From assembly GCA_003157575.1 (NCBI GenBank), contig PMKA01000326.1, positions 136 to 12,057 on the forward strand: a stretch of 11,922 bases of DNA, given 5' to 3'. Source of the DNA: Opitutia bacterium (GTDB taxonomy: Bacteria; Verrucomicrobiota; Verrucomicrobiia; Opitutales; Opitutaceae). The notes beneath the pieces are model-generated. The model was not told where the DNA came from and searched no databases. It was given only the letters and a program-made list of their open reading frames with translations. How positions within the stretch are numbered: the first letter of the stretch is position 1; each line of letters opens with the position of its first letter. Below are positions 6,149 through 11,922 of this stretch, piece after piece. Made by a program: the position numbers and the translations under genes.

Positions 6149-6842
6149 AGCGCTGAAACTCGAATGCAGCGCGCTCCTCTTCCTCGTCGCCACCAGTCTC
6201 GTGCGACCGGAATATCTTCAAGTTCTCCGGCGCCGCCGAGTCGTGGGAAAACACAAAATCCTCGATGCTCTGGCGGGATGTCGCCCGAAGTGTCGGCACA
6301 GGCAGCATCGGCACATAAAACGGAGTCTTGTCCGCGCCGGTTGCCGCGAAAAACGATCCGCCCGCGGTTCCCATGAAATGCACTCGTTGGGCAAGGAAAC
6401 CGTCCATCCTCGGCAGCACGGGCGCGACAGCGGCAACCGCACGCGCGGGAGAGACATCGGGCGTCGATTTCGCGAGCGCCGGCGCCTTTTGCACAGCCGC
6501 AACCGCGGGCGCGGAAGAGCCGACACCCTGACGGACGAACGAATGCACCGCCAGAAGCGTCACACACGCTGCGGCAGCCATGCCCGCGGCATAATATCCC
6601 CAACGGGCGCGACGCGGCTCCTTGAATGCGACAACCTCGCCCGGCTCCGGCTGCGCTTCGCTTCCCGCCGGATGTTGCTCCAGCGCAATCGTGCAGGCCC
6701 GATGAATCCGGCAATACTGGCTGTAGATCTGGCGGCGACGCGGATTCTGAAGAATCTCCTCCTCCAGCAACGTCGCATCTTCCGGCGAAATCTGCGCGTC
6801 GATGTAAAGGTTGAGGAGTTCAATAAACTTGGATTCTTTCAT
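6147..6842 (-). CDS. Membrane-anchored putative anti-sigma factor, partner of the adjacent ECF sigma factor
   Basis: A 231-residue protein with a cytoplasmic N-terminal helical region (FIELLNLYIDAQISPEDATLLEEEIL, residues 6-31), one predicted membrane helix (about 81-102, WGYYAAGMAAAACVTLLAVH), an Ala/Pro-rich linker, and an external domain ending in an acidic stretch and AFEFQR. The N-terminal layout and the gene pairing fit an anti-sigma factor that holds the sigma factor at the membrane. The classical zinc anti-sigma motif HX3CX2C is absent; instead YCRIHRAC gives Cys44-X2-His47-X2-Cys50. Its ATG at 6842 overlaps the sigma stop (ATGA), implying translational coupling and roughly equal output. 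The external domain resembles nothing I can name, so the signal is unknown. The anti-sigma role is inferred from position and architecture. Confidence 0.7.
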   Translation of the reverse strand: MKESKFIELLNLYIDAQISPEDATLLEEEILQNPRRRQIYSQYCRIHRACTIALEQHPAGSEAQPEPGEVVAFKEPRRARWGYYAAGMAAAACVTLLAVHSFVRQGVGSSAPAVAAVQKAPALAKSTPDVSPARAVAAVAPVLPRMDGFLAQRVHFMGTAGGSFFAATGADKTPFYVPMLPVPTLRATSRQSIEDFVFSHDSAAPENLKIFRSHETGGDEEEERAAFEFQR

Positions 6843-7441
6843 TTGAATTCATCCCCCATTTTGGCACGCAGACTTTCTCGCGCCCGCGCGATACGGCTCT
6901 TCACCGTGCCGACGCTGATGTCGAGAATCTCGGCGATCTCCTCGTACGACATGTTCTTGATGTTGCGCAGAACCAGGATCTCGCGGTGCTTGGCGCCGAG
7001 TTTATCCATGCACTCGCTGATCCGGTTGACAAATTCCTGGCTGACCGTGGCGTCCCCCGGCGTCTCCAGTTCGGCGGGAAAAACCTCCGCAAGCGTCACC
7101 TCTCCATCGGTCCCGACCGGCTGGTCGAAGGAAACCGTCTGGTCCCGACGACGACGCCACCAATACCAATAGCGGTTGCGCGCAAGGTAGGTGGCGATCT
7201 GGTACAACCACGTTGAAAATGCCGAATCGCCCCGGAAATTCACGAGCCCGCGGTGCGCCCGGATGAACGTATCCTGCGTAACCTCTTCAGCATCCTGGGT
7301 ATTGCGCAGGAGCTGGTTGACCATCGAGTAAATCCGGCCCCAGTAGCGCTCGACCATCTCCTCGAACGCCGACTGATCCCCTTGCTTGAATCGGTCGACA
7401 AGCAGACGGTCCAACGCCAAATCCTGGGCTTTCATAGACAT
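6839..7441 (-). CDS. ECF-type RNA polymerase sigma factor
   Basis: A 200-residue alternative sigma factor with only regions 2 and 4, the ECF layout. Region 2 spans about 21-95, with AFEEMVERYWGRIYSMV, the DAEEVTQDTFIRA core-binding helix and FSTWLYQIATYLARNRYW for -10 recognition. Region 4 spans about 138-190, with LRNIKNMSYEEIAEILDISVGTVKSR as the helix-turn-helix. The frame stays open upstream to a possible start at 7678, but those extra 79 codons show no sigma-like sequence, and the ATG at 7441 is preceded by GGAG at the right distance, so I use 7441. Its TGA overlaps the ATG of the putative anti-sigma gene. ECF factors usually drive their own operon; the 277-bp upstream gap has TTGACC (7543-7538) but no convincing -10. 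Confidence 0.95.
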   Translation of the reverse strand: MSMKAQDLALDRLLVDRFKQGDQSAFEEMVERYWGRIYSMVNQLLRNTQDAEEVTQDTFIRAHRGLVNFRGDSAFSTWLYQIATYLARNRYWYWWRRRRDQTVSFDQPVGTDGEVTLAEVFPAELETPGDATVSQEFVNRISECMDKLGAKHREILVLRNIKNMSYEEIAEILDISVGTVKSRIARARESLRAKMGDEFK

Positions 7442-7718
7442 ACGTTCCACTCCACTTTGATGGGCGTATCTTTGAATTGTTCCGGTGTTTTTGGCCTCAG
7501 GCGACACGGGGTTGCGATATGGCACGATCTGGGTCCGGGTCAAGGATGGGGCTTGGGGGTCACCCTGTAATACATCGACTTGAGGAAAAGGTTCCGAGTC
7601 AACGACTCGTCGGCAACCCACCGCCGGCCGCGTGCGTTCTCTGTCCGGCTGGCAGCCAGCCTCTTGGAATTCGAGCACTCCAGACTGGGGCGCTCCATCT
7701 TCGCCATGGAAACCCGGA
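7442..7718. other. Intergenic stretch upstream of the sigma factor
   Basis: These 277 bases separate the hypothetical gene (stop at 7719) from the sigma factor. No protein resemblance is visible in any frame, although the sigma frame has no stop for 79 codons upstream. Minus-strand TTGACT (7602-7597) and TTGACC (7543-7538) resemble -35 boxes, and GGAACC (7593-7588) resembles an ECF -35 element. None has a good matching -10 at standard spacing. It probably contains the promoter of the sigma/anti-sigma pair, but I cannot place it. Confidence 0.3.
7450..7453 (-). promoter_or_regulatory. Ribosome binding site deciding the sigma factor start
   Basis: GGAG on the minus strand (7453-7450) lies 8 bases before the ATG at 7441. 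It is one of the few clear Shine-Dalgarno sequences in the window and argues for 7441 over the upstream start at 7678 or the second ATG at 7435. Confidence 0.6.
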
Positions 7719-8294
7719 TCAGGACTCCACGTTCCCAGGCGCGGCCGCGGCAGGCGGCGATGTCGACGGTTCCGAGCGGGCGCCGGCTGTCGTCTTCTTT
7801 GGCGGTCCTACCAGCACCCCCAGTTGCTCCTGGATCTTCACGAAGAACTCCGGAGTCAGCTCGCCGGCGGGTATCTCGTACATCTGGTGGGTCTTTCCAT
7901 GTTCGAACAGATTGCGCGCGCCATCCGGCGTGACGCCGCGCGGCCTCAGGAGACGTTTGCGCTCCAGCATCAGCGCCAGGAACTGCAGCAGGGGCGTGTT
8001 TGCCGGGTCCGGCTCGTTCGCCGGGTCGGCCAGCGTCAGAAATAGGCTCTCGGCGGACAGCTTCAGCGCCCGTTCGTGATTCTCCTCGATCAGACGCGGC
8101 CTGAACAACTGCACCCACCGGCAAAACACAAAACCCTCGGGCCGATAACCCACGTCCTCCGCCAAAAGCACGTCGTGCCGTTCCACCTCGTTCGTGAGCG
8201 AGCGGACGAGATAGCTCACCACCCGGTCTCCTTCCGCAAACGGCTGGTTGGTGAGCCGCGATTTTGGCGCGAGCGGCTGAAGACTCAATTCCAT
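7719..8294 (-). CDS. Conserved hypothetical protein, 191 residues, function unknown
   Basis: An intact, soluble-looking protein without signal peptide or membrane helix. It opens MELSLQPLAPKSRLTNQPFAEGD, continues with a stretch around VVSYLV and FCRWVQLFRP, has a helical core (ERALKLSAESLFLTLADP, then LLQFLALMLERKRLLRPRG) and EIPAGELTPEFFVKIQEQL, and ends in a low-complexity Ala/Pro/Ser tail. From memory it resembles a family of Verrucomicrobia-associated hypotheticals whose N-terminus looks like a small treble-clef-type segment; here no CxxC pair is present, so metal binding is unlikely. I know no biochemical role. It precedes the sigma factor by 277 bp in the same direction and may or may not share a transcript. 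The start at 8294 has no Shine-Dalgarno. Confidence 0.8.
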   Translation of the reverse strand: MELSLQPLAPKSRLTNQPFAEGDRVVSYLVRSLTNEVERHDVLLAEDVGYRPEGFVFCRWVQLFRPRLIEENHERALKLSAESLFLTLADPANEPDPANTPLLQFLALMLERKRLLRPRGVTPDGARNLFEHGKTHQMYEIPAGELTPEFFVKIQEQLGVLVGPPKKTTAGARSEPSTSPPAAAAPGNVES

Positions 8295-8515
8295 GGGTTT
8301 TGTGTTTACTTGGCCGCCGGTGTGACGCTAGCAAATTAATCATCCAGCAGCCTTTCGGACTTCGGGTCCTCCTGGACTGCCAAAAGCGAAACCGCCCCTT
8401 TATCAAAGACACGGAGCCGACAAGATGAGCCATTGCGATGCGAAAACTCAGGGAAACAGCCTGCCGCTCTCTTTTCTCCGCGCCTCGTCTCCGGGACCCG
8501 CGCGTTTGATTTGAA
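8295..8515. other. Divergent intergenic region, hypothetical versus phosphatase
   Basis: These 221 bases lie between two outward-facing starts, so promoters for both genes are expected. I see no convincing -35/-10 pair on either strand. A short AT-rich patch (GCAAATTAATCAT, 8330-8342) could contribute a -10 for the minus-strand gene. A small 4-bp hairpin, GGAC-TTCGG-GTCC, is at 8360-8372. No RNA gene or coding sequence is supported. Confidence 0.3.
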
Positions 8516-9055
8516 ATGAACGGACGCCTCATCGCCATCGGCGACATCCACGGCTGCCACGCCGAGTTCGCAGAACTGCTGGACCGCCTTTCCCTGGCCA
8601 GGGACGACCGGATCATCCTGCTGGGCGACCTGATCAACCGGGGTCCGGACAGCCTGAAAGTGCTCGACCTCGCACGGAACACAAAGGCGCTGGCACTTCT
8701 TGGCAACCATGAGCTCCGCCTCCTGAACTACCGGCGCACGAAGGACCGGAATTATCTGAAGGAGAATGACGATGTGACCTTCGCCCAGCTTCGCCCCGAG
8801 GACTGGACCTATATCGAGTCCATGCTGGTGACGTACGAGGTCCCGGAGTTGAACACGGTTTTTGTCCACGGCGGGTTCCTCCCCTCCGAACCCTGGCAGA
8901 AGCAGCCGGCATCGGTTGTGACCCGGATCCAGGTGATCGACAACGAGGGGCGGCCTCGAAAGCGCGCCGATTTGCCTGATGCCCCCTTCTGGGCCGACCT
9001 CTGGAACGGGCCGCCCTTTGTCGTGTATGGCCACACCACGCGGCCGGAGGTTTAA
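8516..9055 (+). CDS. PPP-family metallophosphoesterase (serine/threonine phosphatase or ApaH-like), truncated by an in-frame TAA
   Basis: A calcineurin-like phosphoesterase of the PPP superfamily, a di-metal hydrolase acting on phosphoproteins or dinucleoside polyphosphates. The ordered motifs are GDIHG (residues 9-13), GDLINRGPDS (37-46), GNHE (63-66), VHGG (117-120) and YGHTTRP (171-177), giving metal and catalytic ligands Asp10, His12, Asp38, Asn64, His65, His118 and His173. The reading frame stops at codon 180 (TAA, 9053-9055), but the same frame then continues for 40 residues of recognisable family tail to a TAG at 9178, including IDTGCVIGGHL. The full protein would be 220 residues. The truncated form keeps all metal-binding motifs but lacks the conserved last strands, so it may be unstable. 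Protein phosphatase versus ApaH-type specificity cannot be decided here. The ATG at 8516 has no Shine-Dalgarno. Confidence 0.85.
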   Translation: MNGRLIAIGDIHGCHAEFAELLDRLSLARDDRIILLGDLINRGPDSLKVLDLARNTKALALLGNHELRLLNYRRTKDRNYLKENDDVTFAQLRPEDWTYIESMLVTYEVPELNTVFVHGGFLPSEPWQKQPASVVTRIQVIDNEGRPRKRADLPDAPFWADLWNGPPFVVYGHTTRPEV

Positions 9056-9178
9056 AGGCTCAAATGGTACATCGGGATCGACACCGGCTGCGTCATCGGC
9101 GGGCACCTGAGCGCATACATTCTGCCCGAAAAGCGAATCGTTCAGGTAAAGGCCCGCCGGCGCTACTATTCGCAATAG
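9056..9178 (+). pseudogene. Detached C-terminal tail of the PPP-family phosphatase
   Basis: Reading straight on in the phosphatase frame after the TAA gives 40 codons beginning RLKWYIGIDTGC and ending RRRYYSQ before TAG (9176-9178). IDTGC followed by GG and a hydrophobic strand is the usual C-terminal signature of the ApaH/PrpA-like group, so this is former or still-used coding sequence of the gene at 8516. No frameshift is needed, only one base change (for example TAC or TAT to TAA). It has no start codon of its own in this frame. Confidence 0.75.
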
Positions 9179-9292
9179 TATGTTGTTTGTGGTTGACAGC
9201 GGAGGTTGGAACGCTCGGCTGCCCGCTTGGGCGCGCAATCCCGACTCCGCACTCGCCAAGAAGCTAAAGTGATCACAAACCAAAAGTTCCGC

Positions 9293-11922
9293 ATGCTTTG
9301 GATCAACCTGTGCCGCGGCAAACTGTTGCCTCTTGCCTCACTCGCAGCGGGCCTGTTTGCCCTGAAGTTTAGGACCACCATCCAAAGAGGCATCGATGTC
9401 CCGGCGGACTTCCGTTGGTTGGAAACAGTTGCCGATGCCGCTTCCGGCAGGGGCGCCTGGCTCACTCCGGCCGGCTGGGCCACACTCCTCACCCGTTGGA
9501 ACGGGCAATGGGATGCGGAAGTAATTCGAGTTGCCAATACGATATTCGAGACCGCCGTAATCGTGGTAATCGTCGGTCTGTTGAGCCGCTGCCTGCGTGA
9601 ATCGCGTCCGGCGCAATTGGTGCTCGCCGCCAGTTCGGTCGTCCAACTTATCATAGCGTTCACCTGCCCGGTGGCCCTCTTTGAAAGCTGGGATTCGCTT
9701 TGGGTTGCGGTGCTGGAAGCTACCGCGTTGATCGTGCTGGGATTCCTTGTGCCGAGGAAAACGCCGGTGGTGGGGCGCTGGCGTGTGATCGCGCAGTTTC
9801 TCCTTGCCGGAGCCCTCGTGTTCGGATTCCACCGAGGAATTTTCCGGACCGGTGAGACCGATTTCCCTCTCGCGGGCGAGCCGCGCGCAGCGGCCGTGAG
9901 ACAATACCTGCAAGACGGGAATCCCAATTTGCTCCGGGGAATTCCGCCCGCCGAGCTCGTCGAAGTCACTCAGCGTCTCAAAGACCCCGGGGTGCGCCGT
10001 CTTCTGCCGTTCAGTGCGCGTCCCACGCTGTCCACGGATGGATGGACCGAAGGAGCCTCGGGATTCGTATCGCTCTACGCCAGGTGCGATGACAATGCGC
10101 GGGACGCCGGGTCGGTCGTGCTGGAACAGCCCGACGGGCGCCGCGTTGAACCGCTCCAGGGCCGTGTGCCCGCCGACCATCGCTGGCATCGGCTGAACTT
10201 TCCGGCTCCGCCGGGCCGTTTTTTGGTTAAACCGCTCGGAGCCGTTCATGTCCGCTCGGTCGTGGAATACGCCGCCGGTTCACACGCTGTTGGGAAACTG
10301 CTCTGGTCGTGGCCGGCCTGGGCTGTGGCTGCGGTCCTGTTCGCCTCCCTTTCTTTCGCTTGCAGCCCCCCGAAATTCACGCTCGCCGAGTTTGAACTGG
10401 TTCCCACGCAAGTGGAATTACGATGTCTGCCGATTTTCGCGCTGGCCTCCTACCTGTTGCTGATGAGCGCACACCTCGACACGATCGCCGGTGGAGCCGA
10501 CGCGGCGGGCTATCTCGGCAGTGCGAAGTTGCTCGGCCATTTGCAATTGGCGGCGCCTCTTCCGCGCCCGCCAGAAGAATCATGGTCAACCGGCCCAGGT
10601 CGGCTGGATCCCTCGTGCTTCGTCCCTCCCGGTTATGCACTGCATCGCGGTGATCCCATCGGCAAGGAGTACATGGTGCCCACCTATCCTGTCGGGCTTC
10701 CGGTCCTCATGTGTCTGGCCTTCGCCACTCTTCCCTCGGGCATTGCCCTGCCCTCTCTGATCCTCCTCGACCTTCTTGCCGGCATCATCCTGACCTACCT
10801 GCTCGCCCGCCAACTCGGGCTGGATTATGCCTGGGCTCTCCTGTCGGCCGCGTTGATCGCGCTCTGCCCCGTCTATATCTTCATGGGGCTCCAACCGATG
10901 AGCGATGTTGCGGCAGCTGTATGGGTGTGCATCGCCCTGGCGGTCGCCTTGCGCATCGGAAATCGGCCGGCAGAAACAGCCAGCGAGGCCGGCGGCGGTT
11001 CCGCATGGGCGCGTGCCCTGCCGCTTGTGTGCGGCATCGCGACTGGAATGGCGGTCATGATCCGCCCGACAAATGTGCTGATGATACCCGCCCTGTTGAT
11101 TGCGATGCGGTTTTCTCTCCGCAATGTCGTTCCATGGGCGCTCGCAGGACTTCCCCTCGGCATCGTTGATGCATTGTACAACTGGCAATTGTATGGCAGA
11201 CCGTTCATGACCGGATACGGGAACGTGACCGGCCTCTTCCAGTGGGAATGGGTTCGGCCCACGCTGCTTCACTACCTGATTTGGTTTCCCTGCGTGCTTA
11301 CCCCCGTGGTCTTCCTGGCTGCGGGCGTGTTCTTCCTGAGAAAGCAGCCGCTCCGCGACCGATTGGTGTTGGTTGTCTGGCCCGGCGCATATCTCTGCGT
11401 CTATGCCAGCTACTATTTTACCCACGAGACTTGGTGGTATCTCCGCTTCCTGATCCCCGCGATGCCGCCGCTGGTGATCGGAGCTCTCCTCGTCCTTCGC
11501 GAACTTTGGAGCCGAACATTGGGAAACGCTCAGCAAGATAAAGCCCATTGGCGTTGGTTGTTCGGGACGGCGGGAGCCTCCGCCCTTGTTCTTTGGCTGA
11601 TTGTCGTGGGCTCGCGGCTGCCTGTCCTCGATTCCGGGCTGGGGAATGAAGCGTATTCTGACAATGCGTTGTGGCTGGCAACGCACGCTCCGGCCAACTC
11701 CGTGGTGGTCTGCACCTATACCGGTGGTGCGGTCTATTATTACACCTCATTGGCCCTCGTTCATCCCGCCGACGAACGCGAAGCACAGCGGATTCTCGAA
11801 CTCGCCGGGCAAACCCACCACCCTCTGTACGCGATGTTTTTCAAGTTTGATCAAGCGCCGTTGGGATATTTCCACGGCGGCCAGTGGACCTGGGTTCACG
11901 GGCATGGCGACATCAATGTTGA
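9293..11922 (+). CDS. Large polytopic membrane protein with a GT-C/GT39-like glycosyltransferase C-terminal half, cut by the right edge
   Basis: The frame is open for 876 codons to the window end. The C-terminal half looks like a lipid-phosphate-sugar-dependent glycosyltransferase of the GT-C fold (GT39/ArnT-like). After a membrane helix it has the external loop GGADAAGYLGSAKLL with candidate catalytic Asp403, then YMVPTYPVGLPVL, CPVYIFMGLQPMSDVAAAVW, GMAVMIRPTNVLMIP, YNWQLYGRPFMTGYGN, ETWWYLRFLIPAMPPL and, near the end, VVVCTYTGGAVYYYT. The N-terminal half has about five hydrophobic helices (near residues 10-27, 85-100, 108-125, 133-152, 160-178), a polar domain of about 150 residues, and another helix at about 333-356; I cannot assign it. 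It likely adds a sugar to a glycolipid or surface polymer. An in-frame GTG at 9269 is an alternative start; neither has a clear Shine-Dalgarno. The gap back to 9178 holds nothing else I can support. Confidence 0.8.
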   Translation, partial: MLWINLCRGKLLPLASLAAGLFALKFRTTIQRGIDVPADFRWLETVADAASGRGAWLTPAGWATLLTRWNGQWDAEVIRVANTIFETAVIVVIVGLLSRCLRESRPAQLVLAASSVVQLIIAFTCPVALFESWDSLWVAVLEATALIVLGFLVPRKTPVVGRWRVIAQFLLAGALVFGFHRGIFRTGETDFPLAGEPRAAAVRQYLQDGNPNLLRGIPPAELVEVTQRLKDPGVRRLLPFSARPTLSTDGWTEGASGFVSLYARCDDNARDAGSVVLEQPDGRRVEPLQGRVPADHRWHRLNFPAPPGRFLVKPLGAVHVRSVVEYAAGSHAVGKLLWSWPAWAVAAVLFASLSFACSPPKFTLAEFELVPTQVELRCLPIFALASYLLLMSAHLDTIAGGADAAGYLGSAKLLGHLQLAAPLPRPPEESWSTGPGRLDPSCFVPPGYALHRGDPIGKEYMVPTYPVGLPVLMCLAFATLPSGIALPSLILLDLLAGIILTYLLARQLGLDYAWALLSAALIALCPVYIFMGLQPMSDVAAAVWVCIALAVALRIGNRPAETASEAGGGSAWARALPLVCGIATGMAVMIRPTNVLMIPALLIAMRFSLRNVVPWALAGLPLGIVDALYNWQLYGRPFMTGYGNVTGLFQWEWVRPTLLHYLIWFPCVLTPVVFLAAGVFFLRKQPLRDRLVLVVWPGAYLCVYASYYFTHETWWYLRFLIPAMPPLVIGALLVLRELWSRTLGNAQQDKAHWRWLFGTAGASALVLWLIVVGSRLPVLDSGLGNEAYSDNALWLATHAPANSVVVCTYTGGAVYYYTSLALVHPADEREAQRILELAGQTHHPLYAMFFKFDQAPLGYFHGGQWTWVHGHGDINV

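Noticed and set aside
7442..7678. 79-codon N-terminal extension of the sigma factor
   Set aside because: No ECF-like sequence is present, and GGAG is well placed for the ATG at 7441.
7540..8706. 388-codon minus-strand open frame spanning the hypothetical gene and the phosphatase start
   Set aside because: It overlaps better-supported genes in other frames and shows no domain-like pattern.
9193..9198. Perfect TTGACA as a -35 box upstream of the glycosyltransferase gene
   Set aside because: The bases 16-18 further on (around CGGCTG) bear no resemblance to a -10 box.
9180..9272. Small 30-codon frame starting one base after the phosphatase tail stop (MLFVVDSGGWNARL...)
   Set aside because: It has no Shine-Dalgarno, no recognisable similarity, and overlaps the alternative GTG start of the next gene. 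Chance is the simpler explanation.
8336..9283. Long open frame on the minus strand (315 codons) opposite the phosphatase
   Set aside because: The plus strand carries unmistakable PPP motifs (GDIHG, GNHE, GH). The minus frame has no recognisable family pattern and is a high-GC shadow.
10586..11686. 366-codon minus-strand open frame opposite the glycosyltransferase
   Set aside because: The plus strand encodes an uninterrupted membrane protein with conserved glycosyltransferase motifs. The minus frame is charged, repetitive and unrecognisable.

Overview
The window is about 62-65% GC by eye, gene-dense, and reads as bacterial chromosome rather than a phage, plasmid or island. I see no rRNA, tRNA, CRISPR array, insertion sequence or integrase. 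It suggests a Gram-negative member of the Verrucomicrobiota, perhaps Opitutales-like. The reasons are the MEP-pathway isoprenoid genes, a lipobox-bearing ABC solute-binding protein, an ECF sigma factor paired with an unusual membrane anti-sigma-like protein, a 191-residue hypothetical of a type I associate with that phylum, and start codons that mostly lack a Shine-Dalgarno sequence. This placement is an inference from family resemblance; no marker gene settles it.

Layout, left to right. (1) Positions 1-1064, minus: PTS enzyme I (ptsI), with its C-terminus beyond the left edge and a candidate sigma70-type promoter at 1123-1151. (2) 1256-2266, minus: ispE. (3) A 67-bp divergent region, then on the plus strand pyrF (2334-3035), ispD (3200-3931), ispF (3944-4423) and an oligopeptide-type ABC solute-binding lipoprotein (4428-6095). 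The pyrF-ispD gap holds a striking 8-bp-period repeat present in both orientations. (4) Minus-strand block ending at a hairpin terminator near 6105-6131: a hypothetical (8294-7719), an ECF sigma factor (7441-6839) and a membrane-anchored putative anti-sigma factor (6842-6147) whose start overlaps the sigma stop as ATGA. (5) Plus strand: a PPP-family metallophosphatase (8516-9055) interrupted by an in-frame TAA with its conserved tail still readable to 9178, then a very large polytopic GT-C/GT39-like membrane glycosyltransferase (9293 to the right edge).

How the genes work together: IspD, IspE and IspF are three consecutive steps of the MEP pathway (MEP to CDP-ME, to CDP-ME 2-phosphate, to MEcPP), split over two divergent units around one 67-bp intergenic region. 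pyrF (last step of UMP synthesis) sits in the ispD side; CTP is an IspD substrate, so a nucleotide link is conceivable but not shown. The sigma/anti-sigma pair looks like a self-contained envelope-signalling module.

I found no clear new multi-gene defence or mobile system. The points most worth a second look are the inverted 8-bp repeat element, the interrupted phosphatase, the CX2HX2C anti-sigma-like protein, and the glycosyltransferase with a large unassigned N-terminal half.
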